Source: Tetragonia tetragonoides (Eukaryota > Streptophyta > Magnoliopsida > Caryophyllales > Aizoaceae). From it: a DNA stretch of 64,000 nucleotides. The position numbers and the translations under genes were made by a program. The number at the start of each line of letters is the position of its first letter. The stretch's first letter is position 1. Under the pieces are notes generated by a model. The model did no database searches and was not told where the DNA came from. It saw nothing but the letters and a program-made list of their open reading frames with translations. The stretch spans positions 21,122,501 to 21,186,500 of the forward strand of contig CM076148.1 of assembly GCA_038025085.1 (NCBI GenBank). Reading direction: 5' to 3'. Of the stretch, positions 34,777 to 46,774 are shown one piece after another.

Positions 34777-35430
34777 TAATGCGTATGCGGAAACGGAACT
34801 GATAGAAATACCGCGAAAAATAAAGACTTATTTTGGGTTTTCTAGTATTTATGGAAAGGAATAAAGATATGTAGGATCACCACTTGATTTCTATAAAGGC
34901 AAAGCCACCAAGAATACAAGATAAAGATTCCCAATGTGTCACCAACCAGAAGGCATAAAGACAATTACGAAATCAAGCAATGTAACTGAATTGTTTATGT
35001 TCATTCTCAATAATAATCTATTACAATGATAGACGTGACTCCTTTATATAGGCAAAACAATCAGCCTAGAAATTGAAAACTAACTAGGAAACAATAATCT
35101 AATCCTAAATAAACTAGTAAACCTAATATTAACACAACTAGAAAACCTATTGCTCTTAGGAAACCTATTACATGTAGAAAACTAATAAATATGAATTTAA
35201 ATAGATTAAACGATCCTAAATTAACTGGAAAATAATTAAAAGTAATTAACTAAGAGTACTACACGGCTTGGAGAATCAACTCGCAATTCCTTGGTGCCCA
35301 AGACAACTAGTTCAACTCTACACTGTAACCTGGAGGCTCATTTTCGACCATGCTATGCTCTGAATTTGAAGAATATCAAAACTTAACAATTGTAGATCAT
35401 AGTCTTAACTATCCATAAGATTTTGAATCA
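34777..35430 (-). repeat. LTR B of the chain
   Basis: 654 bp, homologous to LTR A. It begins TAATGCGTATG (TG mutated to TA) and ends GATTTTGAATCA. It lies between units 2 and 3. Confidence 0.85.
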
Positions 35431-35506
35431 CCTCGTTCCAATATCAAGTGAAAGAGATATCACTAAAATACCGAACTGCTATTAGAATTACCCGAAATAG
35501 CGAATG

Positions 35507-35737
35507 TCACTCTTTAAGCATATTGAACCCAATTTCATACTTTTGACCACTAATTGTTGCTTGATGATACAGAAGAAGTTGCGAACCTGATCTTTCATGC
35601 ACACTCCAAAGAATCTTACCTGTAATAAATAATGGCGTTGATAACCATAAAAGAACATGCTCTATAAATGAACATAATAGAATTAAGATCGAATGTTCTT
35701 TTACCTCTCCTCGAGAAGTACCCTCTTTATCATTCAT
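35507..35737 (-). pseudogene. ORF fragment, unit 3
   Basis: Matches only the C-terminal third of the unit 1 ORF (VNDKEGT through the FNMLKE region). The rest of unit 3 is deleted: the text jumps from the acidic-middle codons near 35828 straight to the remains of the primer site and LTR C. Confidence 0.7.
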
Positions 35738-35839
35738 TAGCCTTATAGAAGTGTCATGATGATCATCAAGATTTATGATATGGTAAATGTGATGTTCACC
35801 AAGATTTGGGCTCGATGCTTCCGCATCATGATACCACTT

Positions 35840-36325
35840 GGATGCGTATGTGAAAACAGGATTGATAGAAATACGAAAATTGAAGATTTATTTTGGGTTT
35901 TTTTTTTCTGTATGTATGAAAATCAATAAAGATATGTACGATCACATTTGAATTCTCTAAAGGCAAAGCCACCAAGAACACAAGAGAAAGATTCCCAAAG
36001 TGTCACCAACCAGAATGCATAAAGACAATTATGAAATCAAGCAATGTAGCTGAATTGTTTATGTTCATTATCAATAATATATAATTTATTTTTTTACAAT
36101 GATGGATGTGAGTCCTATATATAGCCAAAACAATCAGCCTAGAATAATTGAAAACTAACTAGGAAACAATAACCTAATCATAAACAAACTAGTAAACCTA
36201 ATATTAACGCAACTAGAAAACCTATTGCTCTTAGGAAACCTATTACATGTAGAAAACTAATAAATCTGTATTTAAATAGAGCAAACTATCCTAATTTAAC
36301 TGGAAAACAATAAAAAGTAATTAAC
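35840..36325 (-). repeat. LTR C, left part (interrupted)
   Basis: Homologous to LTRs A and B from GATGCGTATG onward, up to the AATTAAC before the TAA duplicated by the Harbinger MITE. The rest of this LTR lies 15.9 kb away at 52199-52378, beyond the nested insertions. Confidence 0.88.
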
Positions 36326-36443
36326 TAAGGGGCTGTTTGGTTAGGGGTAATGATTAACGAGGGTAATGAAATGAATTTATAGGCTCAAATGGGAGGCATG
36401 TGAGGTAGTGGGGGTTAGATTTTGTGAGAAGGAGGGTAATAAT

Positions 36444-36939
36444 CGTTATTACTAGGGCATATTAAACATGTAGATTTATATGAAATAAATTAGATTATGA
36501 AAAACCTGATTGAAGAACCAAAGTTAATCCGAGCCCAACAAATGTCGTTGTCTCCTTAAGACGTATTTACTCTCTCTCGGTGCCCAAGGTGTTGAGTAAA
36601 CGCCTCCCAAGATAGAACGGATTCGTCTCTAATAGAAGTGGCACTTCAATCCATTAGAGCCCAAGCGAATACACCATGTGAATACTCAAAGAATTTTGCT
36701 AAGGAAGAGAAAGGTTTTGCCAAAACAAACGTTCTACTGAATAGAAACCTTTTTGGGTATATATAAGAATTGAGAAGCAGTTATCTCATATCCCAACAGT
36801 CAGTTATTCTCATATTAAAATAACTAAACATGTCAGTTATTTCAATAATAACAATAACTAAATAAATTAATTAAAAAGATAAAAATAATTTATTTATTTA
36901 TTAATTTTCCAATTCATATAAAAGAACTATTTTCCAACG
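36444..36939 (-). repeat. 3' LTR of the Copia element
   Basis: 496 bp. The minus-strand start is CGTTGGAAAATAG (TG mutated to CG) and the end AATAACG. A TATA-like TATATATACCC lies on the minus strand near 36757-36768. It carries CTTAAGACGTATTTA at 36556-36570, which is complementary to the putative primer site. Confidence 0.9.
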
Positions 36940-36951
36940 ATCCCCCCATAT
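36940..36951 (-). other. Polypurine tract of the Copia element
   Basis: Minus-strand ATATGGGGGGAT directly before the 3' LTR. Confidence 0.8.
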
Positions 36952-37459
36952 GAATAGAAAATTGCCTTGAAAAACAAAAACTATCTTTTAGTATAAGTAA
37001 AGATAACTGCATCGGGATAAGTAGTTGGATACTTTGAACATTCCCTAGTAATTATCTATCGGGTCTACTGGCCAACCAATGAGCATTTCTGCTTTGAATA
37101 GTCAGCCTTCTTGTGTAAACCTAGACAACAGATAACACACAATTTTCTTCGAACATGGTTGATTCTCTTGTTCGTGTTCGTTTTGACAATGAACACAACC
37201 TGGTTCATGAATGTTTTAGAGAACTTTAACCACCTTTAAGTTCTCACTTGAAGCGGCCCCTTCACATTCACATAGGTGATCTCTATAAGGATTAACATGA
37301 CATACCCCACTTGAACACATCAAGTTATAAAGATCATTAAAAGTATAGCTTACCCTAAGTACTCTTAGCATGTATACATTAATAAATGATTGATGCTAAT
37401 GAGTCTTGTCCACAATTTTGTTTTCCCTTTGAACCTATTTCTTAAGATCTCCAGCCAGT

Positions 37460-39290
37460 TGTAGACACCTAAATCGGTTCCCCCTTTTCAAATGCCCAAT
37501 GATGATAACCTATTATGAACATAATGAATTGAATGTCAATGCTCGAAATACTGGTGCTTATTTGTGTTCCATTATCCATATTTATTCCGGACCCTTCACA
37601 TTTAAATACCATAAAATAGCCCTTTCCATAAGCTTTCCAACGGTATCTCATTTGTCTCAATCGGACACCGGAGTCAAAAGTTATGATTTAATGAAGTTAC
37701 GGGCTAAAAACGATATTCTCATACCCGCATATCACGGTTCAAGACTAATTTTTAGCCATTCAAGGATTAATTGGAGTATTATCCCACTAGGATTGTATTC
37801 CCCTTTGAATTATCTTTGCAATAATGTATTATGGGCCAAAATCCCATTAGAAACGAAAAAGATATGATCCGATGATTGATTAATCCATTGAAACAAACAC
37901 CTCTCTAGTGTTTGGGCCATAACTCATAGGATACATATGCTATTTGATCCCACAATATGTCAAAAACAATCCCTTTGAACAAGGAATCCAACGCACCAAG
38001 AATCAGGCAAATCGGATCTCAAACGAGCGCTCCAGCAGCTTTTTCGTGGGAGCGAAGGCTGTGAAGCGGGCCGCCGACCGCAGCGGCCAGCCGCTGAGCC
38101 CATGCGGCCCAGCCGCTGAGCCTACGCTGCCCTATCAAGGCCGCCGAGCCTCGAGCGGCCCTCCGAGGGGCCGCTGGGCACCATTTTTGGCCCTGGAACC
38201 CTAATTTGACCTCCTTTTCGGCCCACTCCCTATAAATACCCCTCTAAACTCCGTTTTTCGGGGACACAACTCATTATTACGGGATTCAACTCAAAGAAAA
38301 CCCTAATCTCTCTCTCTCTCCTCTCTTCCATTCAACCCTTGTCACATCTATCAAACCCATCTTCAAACCCTAATCAAGAACAAGTCTCATCCCAAGATCA
38401 AGAGCAATTGACATTCAATTCTAGTACAATCAAGGTTCAACCTGAGGGCTCATCTTTTCAACTCTTAAATCTATTTTCAAATCATGTTTTATTTATATTA
38501 TGATCATGGTTAATATTCTTTGCATGTTTTATTTAGTTCATCCTATATAGATTGTTTTTAATTATTGTTTTCATGATTATTATGCATAGGTTAGTTTAAT
38601 TATTATCCCTACATGATTTTCATACTTTTTAGTTAACTTCTAGTTTTCTTATATTTTATCATTTTATTGTAAATATCATATCTTTGCATGTTTTTCATGA
38701 TTAGTCAATTCAATTAGTATGCTAACATGTAATTAAAGTTTATTTCTTTTATTTTACTTCCATTGAAGTTACTAACAAGTTTGTTCATGCAAATTGGCAA
38801 TTGGCGCGTTTAGCTAGCACGGTAAGGTTGGGGAACATATTTCTATTATTGTGGTTGTGTTCTATTAGTCAAATCATGCAATTGGATAATCATGTGCAAA
38901 GCGATAACTCTAATAATTTGGTTTGTTCAACCCACCTAGTTAATTTAGGATCTTGGACGACCGGATTGTTTGGAGCCTTGTTATGTGAATTAAGAATCAA
39001 CATGGATAGGATTAGTAGAGGCCGTTATTACGGGCGATTTAGATGAGATTCGTTTTGTCTTTTTCGTACCTACACCCCCGACCTCAATTTTTGTCCTTTG
39101 GGTTATATGAGTCATTATTCCCAATAGGAATTGGGTGCACATCGATGATTTTCAATTGTTTCCTAAAAATTGGTGGCGACTTCATATGTTCAATAATCCC
39201 TTAATCAATATCAATCAATCTCTTCTATTTATGAACCTAACATATATTATTATTATTTCAATTAGGCGCCGAAAGGCGAGGGTTCTTACA
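37460..39290 (+). repeat. 5' LTR of the gag-only Ty3 element
   Basis: 1831 bp, TGTAGACACC to TTCTTACA. A GC-rich block near 38050-38190 with CAGCCGCTGAG repeats precedes a TATA-like CTATAAATACC at 38231-38241, the likely promoter. A CT microsatellite lies at 38309-38325. Short frames here (for example 38801-39046) are LTR shadows. Confidence 0.93.
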
Positions 39291-39291
39291 G

Positions 39292-39310
39292 TGGCGACTT
39301 CACTGGGGAT
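39292..39310 (+). other. Primer binding site of the gag-only element
   Basis: TGGCGACTTCACTGGGGAT begins one base after the LTR, in the position and style of tRNA-complementary sites of Tat/Ogre-like elements. The matching tRNA was not assigned. Confidence 0.7.
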
Positions 39311-40319
39311 TTAATACGAGGGTGTAATTCGAAAGCTTGTCCATGTCGATTGTTAATTATTATTTCTTGGTTCAAGATCATTATGTGGTTATTATTGCTT
39401 TGTATTCATGTCATCCATTTGCATGCGTCATCTTCGCAAGATGTCGAAAGACATCACCACACCATAATAGGAATTACCCTTTGGAGCATTGTCTATGACT
39501 TAGGCCAGTGACCCACTAGGTCCGAATTACCTTTGCACATAGTCGTGTTCCACCACATGACATTTACATGTTTCCATTCGAGATATGTAAAACGGTACGT
39601 CTAGTTTTACTATGCACCCCATAGATGACGAAATGCATCCGGTCGTGGGTTCCCTTACCAAAGCCATAGATTCACCCAATATTGCATTCATTCACATGTC
39701 CATTCTTGCATGATTGTTTGTCAATTCGTGTTAGCGCAATCTTTTTGCGTTATTTGGTATCCCTTATTGTGTAGATATCTTTCTAAGATCGAGTCTAGAA
39801 TATTTTCTTTTAAGGAAGTAGAATCCATGTATGATTCCTATGATGCTACTAACCATATTAAGGAGATTTGTTTTCCAAGAAAATAGAATCCTAGTAGGTA
39901 ACGTGTTTCGATTAAAGATCCTTCCAATAAAAAAAGAGTCTCACTTTCCATAATCAGTCAAGAGTAATATTTTCCATTTTTCGGGTCTTTTCCATATTTT
40001 CAATCGAGTCTTATTTAAGTCAAGAGTAATATTTTTTTTTCCATAACAAGTCAAGAGTCTTTCCCCTTCCCCAAGTCTTATTCATAAAAGAGTCTTGTTT
40101 CCATAATCAAGTCAAGAGTATATATTTTTCCTTTCTGAGTCAAGAGTCTTTCCTTTATTAATCAAGTAAAAAAATGGAGGATCAATAATTAAAGCACATT
40201 ACTTACCTTAGAGGATTGTTCAAGTTAAATCTCCTTGAAAGGTTACCATGTTGAGGGATTATTTTAGATTCAATTTCCCACCTTTCTTGTTTGGTTGGAC
40301 GTGATCTATGTGCTATATG

Positions 40320-40982
40320 TAGAGGTGTCAAACAGGTCGGTCAGGTCGGATTCGGGTTCGGTCACTTTCGGTCGGGTCATTTAACAGGTCGGGTCGTTTT
40401 ATTTTCGGGTTGAGAAAAGCTTGTTCATGATCCAATCTGTTCGGGTTCGGGTCGACCCAACGGGTTGAACACTTATTTTTTTTTAATTTAGTTATAATTG
40501 CATAATTAATTTTATTTTCAGCTTTAAAATAAAAAATTGCCATACTATATTAATATTAGACATAAAAGATATGGTTCTAATCTACTTGAAAAATATTTCG
40601 TAAGGTTTTCACCTGTTATTGGGTTTTTACTAATGCAAAAGAAGTATCAAAATCCATACCAATATGACAATTAGTCAAAATCGTTTCATAAGTAATAGAA
40701 AAACTCTTATTTAAGAGAAATATGAAATTATGAATCTCAAAGTTAGTTGATATGTTAGAAATTTTGATATGATAAAGTCAATTGTCATCCATTTTTCTTA
40801 TGTTGAGGTGTTTTATTTTGAATGTCCCAACCCAACGGGTCGACCCAGGGCGGGTTCGGGTTTGACCGTTTTTCGGGTTCGGTATGCATCGGGTTTTGAG
40901 TTGGAATTCTTTGTTCATGACCCAGACTTTTCGGGTCGGTATGGGTCGAGTTTTTGGGTCGGATCAAATTTTGACAGCTCTA
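40320..40982. mobile_element. hAT-like MITE, copy 3
   Basis: 663 bp, TAGAGGTGTCAAACAGGTCG to ATTTTGACAGCTCTA. The terminal inverted repeats are TAGAGGTGTCAAA and TAGAGCTGTCAAA. The perfect 8-bp duplication GCTATATG lies at 40312-40319 and 40983-40990. The interior is rich in TCGGGT/CGGGTC near both ends, with an AT-rich centre. No coding capacity. Related in build to, but a different subfamily from, copies 1 and 2. Confidence 0.9.
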
Positions 40983-41484
40983 GCTATATGCTAGTTGGAA
41001 CATTCCTTATCGTGTTCTACCCCTTATTTCAAAACTCTCATATTTTAGGGGTCCTCATTTAGGAAGGAGATCTTTTTTTATTTCTGAAATCTCTTTATTT
41101 TCCATTTTCGAAATCTCTTCCTCGTTTCAAAATTTTCACCTTTTCTTATATTTTCCAAAAATCTCCTTCCTTATTTCTTCCCGTCCACTTTTCCAGGTCC
41201 CGTAAAAAAAAAAAAACAACCGAAAATTCGAAAATAATTAATAGAAAAATACAAAAAATACAAAAATTAAGGGACTAGAATTGTGGATAAATGTCTTCTT
41301 TTTCTATTCTTTTCAATTTCTTTTTCATTTTCCCTTTTCTAAATCATCCTTGATCCAGGATAGGAAAGTCAAGCCCAAAGTGGGAGCGTTCGAGTACCAG
41401 CGATAGACTCGTTAGGAAACTGTTCAATCACCACCTTCAAGTCCACCTGAACATTATTCTTCAAATTCAAGCCCAATCTCTACC

Positions 41485-42645
41485 ATGCCAGGGGATGATG
41501 ATCTCAAAACCATTCTCGAGCAATTGAAACTTATGGACACTCGTCTCCAAGCCCAAGATATCGAAATCAAGAAACTTAGGGATGAGGTTAAGTCTAAACC
41601 TCACACTGATGACGAAGAAAAGGATGACATCCCTCTTCCCTCTAAGCTGGATAAAAGGCTTGAAAAGCTCGAGCAACTCATGCGCAAGAATTCTACATAT
41701 AGCACCTACTATATGGATGAAGAAGAGGAGCACGAGGCCGATCTCCACTCCAAACTAGCCAAAAAGGTCACATTACTTGATATCCCCAAATTCAAGGGAG
41801 TGGAAGACCCACATGGTCACTTAAGGAGTTTTGCCACATGTATGGCAATCAAAAGGATCGATTCAACTCTTTATCCAAAGATCTTCCCAATGACACTCGA
41901 AGGCCCAACTTCTAAATGGTTCAAAATCTTAGGCCCACTCAAGGCCAAATCTTGGACTTCTATCAAAGAAGAATTTGTTATGCAATACTCCTACAATAAT
42001 GAACTCCCCATGACTCTAAGGGGGTTGGAAGTGACCAAACAAAGTGAAAAGGAAGATTGTATTCCTTTCTTGACTCGATGGAGGGAAAAGGCGGCCCAAC
42101 TCATCAATCGCCCCTCCGAAGAGGACCAAGTAAGGATTGTGGTCCACAACCTTCAACTCAAATACCAAGAACTTCTAATCTTCCAACCCATTGAGACCTT
42201 TGATAGACTCTACAAGGTTGGGATCCAAATTGAGGAACATCTTCAATCCACAAAGAGTAAGAGCAACTACTCCAACTACTCCAAAGACAAAAAGGGTAAT
42301 GGTTCCAAAGGCCCCGAGGTTAACTCTTTAAATGAAGATAATGCCAACAAACTTCGAAGGGTCTTCACCCCATTGGGCATGAGGTTAAACAAAGCATTCG
42401 AGAAACTCCAACAAATTGGGCATCTTAACCCTACAGGTCCAACTCCAGACCCATCACCACAAAATCGAAGCAAATCGTGGGATTCCGAAGGTTTTTGCAA
42501 CTTCCATCGAGGTCGAAGTCATAACACTGATGACTGTTGGTTTCTAAAGCATAAGATCCAAGATCTGATGGATAATGGGACCATCCCGGCTCCAGATATG
42601 AAGAAACCCAATAACAACAGTAATCCATTAGGCCATAACCACTAG
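41485..42645 (+). CDS. gag: Gag protein of a Tat-like Ty3 element, intact
   Basis: An uninterrupted ATG frame of 386 codons (MPGDDDLKTILEQL). Residues 1-70 form a charged coiled coil. Then comes the Gag core, starting KLAKKVTLLDIPKFKG and continuing through FPMTLEGPTSKWFKIL, SIKEEFVMQYSYNNELPMTL and FLTRWREKAAQL. A C-terminal zinc-knuckle-like FCNFHRGRSHNTDDCWFLKH follows, as in Tat/Athila-type Gags. No protease or polymerase follows. The intact frame suggests recent mobility or selection for packaging in cis. Confidence 0.85.
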   Translation: MPGDDDLKTILEQLKLMDTRLQAQDIEIKKLRDEVKSKPHTDDEEKDDIPLPSKLDKRLEKLEQLMRKNSTYSTYYMDEEEEHEADLHSKLAKKVTLLDIPKFKGVEDPHGHLRSFATCMAIKRIDSTLYPKIFPMTLEGPTSKWFKILGPLKAKSWTSIKEEFVMQYSYNNELPMTLRGLEVTKQSEKEDCIPFLTRWREKAAQLINRPSEEDQVRIVVHNLQLKYQELLIFQPIETFDRLYKVGIQIEEHLQSTKSKSNYSNYSKDKKGNGSKGPEVNSLNEDNANKLRRVFTPLGMRLNKAFEKLQQIGHLNPTGPTPDPSPQNRSKSWDSEGFCNFHRGRSHNTDDCWFLKHKIQDLMDNGTIPAPDMKKPNNNSNPLGHNH

Positions 42646-44413
42646 GCCTAAGGTCTCCACTCTAGAGGCCCATTTTTTAAGTTCAAGCGAAGAGCGTCAA
42701 GAGAAGTATCAAGATTTCAAGCGCCTTCAAGACTAGTCTTCTCTTAGGATTTTGTTTTGTTGTCGAGTTAAATAAGACTAGCATGAGTCGGAGAGTCCCT
42801 CCCAGTTCTTTTTTCCCAATTTGAGTCCAAGTCTACTTAGGAGTTATCAAGTCTTAGTCGTGTGTTTCTTCCTTTCGATTCAATAAAGTCGATTACTTTT
42901 CTCTATTGTGTTATATCTTCTATCCATGGAAGACTCAAATTCAATGATGAATCCAAGTTGCAATAATTCATTAATGCTAAGGGAAAAGATGATCAATTCA
43001 AAAAAAAGGACAAAAATAAGAATAAAAGCATGTGTCTATAAGTCAAGTCGAGGACAAGAGGCATTCATTTGTCACCCTTTATCAATCCTTTTCAATCCAC
43101 ATTCAAAATCCTCTTGCAACCAAGTTGGGCCTCAAACACATAGCCATTCATTTCATACCCAAAAAATCCTTAACCTGGAGGGGTTTGATAGTGTGCAATT
43201 CGTTATGTCACCATCCATGAGAGATGTGAAATTTCAAGAGTTCAGAAGATTCGAAAAAAGAGAGAGAAATAAAAAAAAAATGTTCAAAGTGCAAAAGCAA
43301 AAGAGAAAATCAAAGGCAAAGTCAAAAAGAAAAGAAATGAAATTCAAGTTCAATCCACTTCTCGAAACATAAGGTGACCAATATGCACACTGGGGGCTTT
43401 GATGGGACTTTGAGCCTTAATCACCGTTTCTTTGGTAACCCAAACCCAAGCCTTGCATTACAACCCAAAAGTCCTCTTAGAGATTTGACACTCAAAACAT
43501 GTGCAGCCAGCTAGGTTGAAAACCCGTAAGGGCGGCCTAGGTAAAAGTTAGGGCATCCAAAGTCAAGAAAAATAACCCGTTGGGCCAATTCATTCAATGG
43601 CCTTGGCAAAATTTAGGGCAAGCCCGCTGGATCGATTATCCAAGACAATGATTCAGGCAAAAACTAAGGGCATAATAAAAAATAAAAATCCACGAGTTAC
43701 GTTTGGCCTGATTCCGCAAGGATACGTAGGCAGCTTCTCTCGAGGCTCGACCATATTCTGAATTCAATCATCAAAAATTCCCTTTATACATTCTCTAAAA
43801 TCAACTTGGTTTTCTAAGAATCACCTCAAGTGTTCCGTGGATCATTCATTAGAGCCTAGAACTTGGACTCGATTGTTGAACCCGTGTCTTTCTATCCATC
43901 ACCTCCACGATCAATGTGCTTCCTTTATCAACCTTTCCAATTCTAGTCCACAATTCAAATTGTGTATCTTTTTCGATCCATGCCTTTCCTTCAAGCACCC
44001 ATCAGTCTATATTCTCTCTAGCTCGTGCAAAGTCTTTCAATACTCGAATAATCAAACTCCACGCTCAAGGCTTGACATCAATCCAGCAAGTGTGCTTCCA
44101 AATCCTGATATGGTAAACCATTCAAGAAGTTCCACCCATTCAAGGTGAAGGCTCTATGGAGACCATCCTATTCAATTCGATCAAGGAAATTGTTTTTACT
44201 TTGGACCCCTAGATCTTTTCTAAAATGGAATTTCAAAATCTTTTCTATTTTTCAATCTGCTTTCTATGTTGGGGCTTTGAGTCCCATTTCAAGTTCAAGT
44301 CAATCTCCTATGTGTGTCTACTGGTCGAATATGTGTTTACAATGCTATGTTTGTGTGTTTGCATTGCCATGTTTGTGTGTGCCCTTGCATTTGCATTTAC
44401 AAGAATACTTAAT
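42646..44413 (+). other. Non-coding region after gag, pol absent
   Basis: About 1.8 kb where pol would be expected. Open frames are short and have no recognisable domains. A/G-rich at 43240-43370. Sequence such as GATACGTAGGCAGC near 43720 is typical of non-coding parts of Tat-like elements. Confidence 0.6.
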
Positions 44414-44745
44414 TCAAGTCAACCCCTCAAGTCAATTTGGCGACCCCGATACCCATCTTCAATATTCAAGTCAATATTCAAATCATTCAAGTCAATCTGG
44501 CGATCCTGATTGCCATATTCAATTTCAGTGTCAATTTGGCGATTCTGACAGCCGTGTTCAATTCGATCAAGTCAATCCGGCGATCCTGACAGCCGTACCC
44601 ATCCATTTCAAGTCAATTCGGTAAATCTAACAGCCAACATCAATTTCAAGTCAATCCGGCAAATCTGACTGCCATATTCAATTTCAAGTCAATCCGGCGA
44701 CCCCGACCGTCATCTTCAATTCAAGTCAACTTGGCAATCCTGGCA
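44414..44745 (+). repeat. 39-40-bp tandem array before the 3' LTR
   Basis: About eight degenerate units of CAAGTCAATYYGGCGAYCC followed by TGACRGCCATMTTCAATTT, spaced 37-42 bp. Such arrays upstream of the 3' LTR are known from Tat/Ogre elements as a source of satellite DNA. Confidence 0.8.
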
Positions 44746-44846
44746 TCCATTGACATCAACATCAACATCGACGGTTCCAATATGTGCTTGCATTGCATGT
44801 TTTCAAAATGTGCATACTTTGACCTTCGCTCTACTCAAGCTCGGCC

Positions 44847-44860
44847 AAAGTGGGGCCTTC
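44847..44860 (+). other. Polypurine tract of the gag-only element
   Basis: AAAGTGGGGCCTTC immediately before the 3' LTR. Confidence 0.75.
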
Positions 44861-46746
44861 TGTAGACACCTAAAATCGGTTCCCCCTTTTCATATGCCCA
44901 ATGATGATAACCTATTATGAACATAATGAATTGAATGTCAATGCTCGAAATACTGGCGCTTATTTGTGTTCCATTATCCATATTAATTCCGGACCCTTCA
45001 CATTCAATACCATCAAATAGCTCTTTCCATAATCTTTCCAACGCCATCTCATTTGTCCCAATCGGACACCAGAGTCAAAATTTATGATTTAATGAAGTTA
45101 CGGGCTAAAAACGATATTCTCATACCCGCATATCACGGTTCAAGACAAATTTATAGCCATTCAAGGATTAATTGGAGTATTATCCTACTAGGCTTGTATT
45201 CCTCTTTGAATTAGCTTTCCAATGATGTATTATGGGACAAAATCCCATTAGAAACGAAAAAGATATGATCCGATGATTGATTAATCCATTGAAACAAACA
45301 CCTCTCTAGTGTTTGGGCCATAACTCATACGGTACGTATGCTATTTGAGCCCATAATATTTCAAAAGAAAGCCCTTTGAACAAGGAATCCAACGCACCAA
45401 GAATCAGGCCAATCGGAGCTCAAACGAGCGCTCCAAAGGCCTTTTCTTGGGTGCGGAGGCTGTGAAGCGGGCGTCCGGCCCCAGCGGCCAGCCGCTGCGC
45501 CCCAGCGGCCCAGCCGTCGAGCCCCTGCGGCCCAGCCGCTGAGCGTATGCTGCCCAGCCGCTGAGCTTATGCTGCCCTATCGAGGCCGCCGAGCCTCGAG
45601 CGACCCTCCGGGGGGCCACTGGGCACCGTTTTTTGCCCTGGAACCCTAATTTGACCTCCTTTTCGGCCCACTCTCTATAAATACCCCTCTAAACTCCGTT
45701 TTTCGGGGACACAACTCATTATTACGGGATTCAACTCACGAAAACCCTAATCTCTCTCTCTCCTCTCTTCAATTCAACCCTTGTCACATCTATCAAACCT
45801 ATCTTCAAACCCTAATCAAGAACAAGTCTCATCCCAAGATCAAGTCCATTATCAAGAGCAATTGACATTCAATTCTAGTACAATCAAGGTTCAACCCGAG
45901 GGCTTTTCAACTCCTAAATCTATTTTCAAATCATGTTTTATTTATATTATGATCATGGTTAATATTCTTTGCATGTTTTGATTGTTTTATTTAGTTCATC
46001 CTATATAGATTGTTTTTAATTATTGTTTTCATGATTATTATGCATAGGTTAGTTTAATTATTATCCTTACATGATTTTCATACTTTTTAGTTAACTTCTA
46101 GTTTTCTTATATTTTATCATTTTATTGTAAATATCATATCTTTGCATGTTTTTCATGATTAGTCAATTCAATTAGTATGCTAACATGTAATTAAAGTTTA
46201 CTTCTTTTATTTTACTTCCATTGAAGTTACTAACAAGTTTGTTCATGCAAATTGGCAATTGGCGCGTTTAGCTAGCACGGTAAGGTTGGGGAACATATTT
46301 CTATTATTGTAGTTGTGTTCTATTAGTCAAATCATGCAATTGGATAATCATGTGCAAAGCGATAACTCTAATAATTTGGTTTGTTCAACCCACCTAGTTA
46401 ATATAGGATCTTGGACGACCGGATTGTTTGGAACCTTGTTATGTGAATTAAGAATCAACATGGATAGGATTAGTAGAGGCCGTTATTACGGGCGATTTAG
46501 ATGAGATTCGTTTTGTCTTTTTCGTACCTACACCCCCGAACTCAATTTTTGGCCTTTGGGTTATATGAGTCATAATTCCCAATAGGAATTGGGTGCACAT
46601 CGATGGTTTCCAATTGTTTCCTAAAAATTGGTGGCGACTTCATATGTTCAATAATCCCTTAATCAATATCAATCAATCTCTTCTATTTAAGAACCTAGCA
46701 TATATTTATTATTTCAATTAGGCGCTGAAAGGCGAGGGTTCTTACA
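44861..46746 (+). repeat. 3' LTR of the gag-only Ty3 element
   Basis: 1886 bp, very similar to 37460-39290. It is longer mainly because the GC-rich block (about 45470-45610) has extra GCCCAGCCGCTGAG-type units. The TATA-like CTATAAATACC recurs near 45676. Confidence 0.93.
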
Positions 46747-46774
46747 CCAGTTACGTAGGGTTTTCTCATGGAAT

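Larger units (their letters stand above)
39291..41484 (+). other. Untranslated leader of the gag-only element
   Basis: About 2.2 kb before gag, of which 663 bp are hAT-like MITE copy 3. 39945-40165 contains degenerate repeats of AAGTCAAGAGT separated by T-rich spacers. No ORF is supported. Long leaders are common in Tat/Ogre-like elements. Confidence 0.6.
37460..46746 (+). mobile_element. Gag-only Ty3 (Tat-like) LTR element nested in Copia
   Basis: 9.3 kb with TG...CA ends (TGTAGACACC to GGTTCTTACA) and the perfect duplication CCAGT at 37455-37459 and 46747-46751. It has LTRs of 1831 and 1886 bp, a primer site, one intact gag frame, no pol at all, a tandem-repeat array before the 3' LTR, and a polypurine tract. 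It is therefore non-autonomous (LARD-like) and would need proteins from a relative. It splits the Copia element just after its RNase H stop. It holds hAT-like MITE copy 3. Confidence 0.9.

Noticed and set aside
38801..39046. ORF near the end of an LTR, repeated near 46313-46504
   Set aside because: It occurs in both LTRs of the gag-only element and its start differs between them. There is no evidence of translation.
43837..44148. 103-codon Ser/His/Leu-rich ORF after gag
   Set aside because: The region has several overlapping open frames of biased composition. No pol domain or conserved motif is seen.
44414..44745. Regularly spaced repeats resembling a CRISPR array
   Set aside because: The units are contiguous and degenerate, with no unique spacers. 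They sit before the 3' LTR of a plant retrotransposon and the DNA is eukaryotic.
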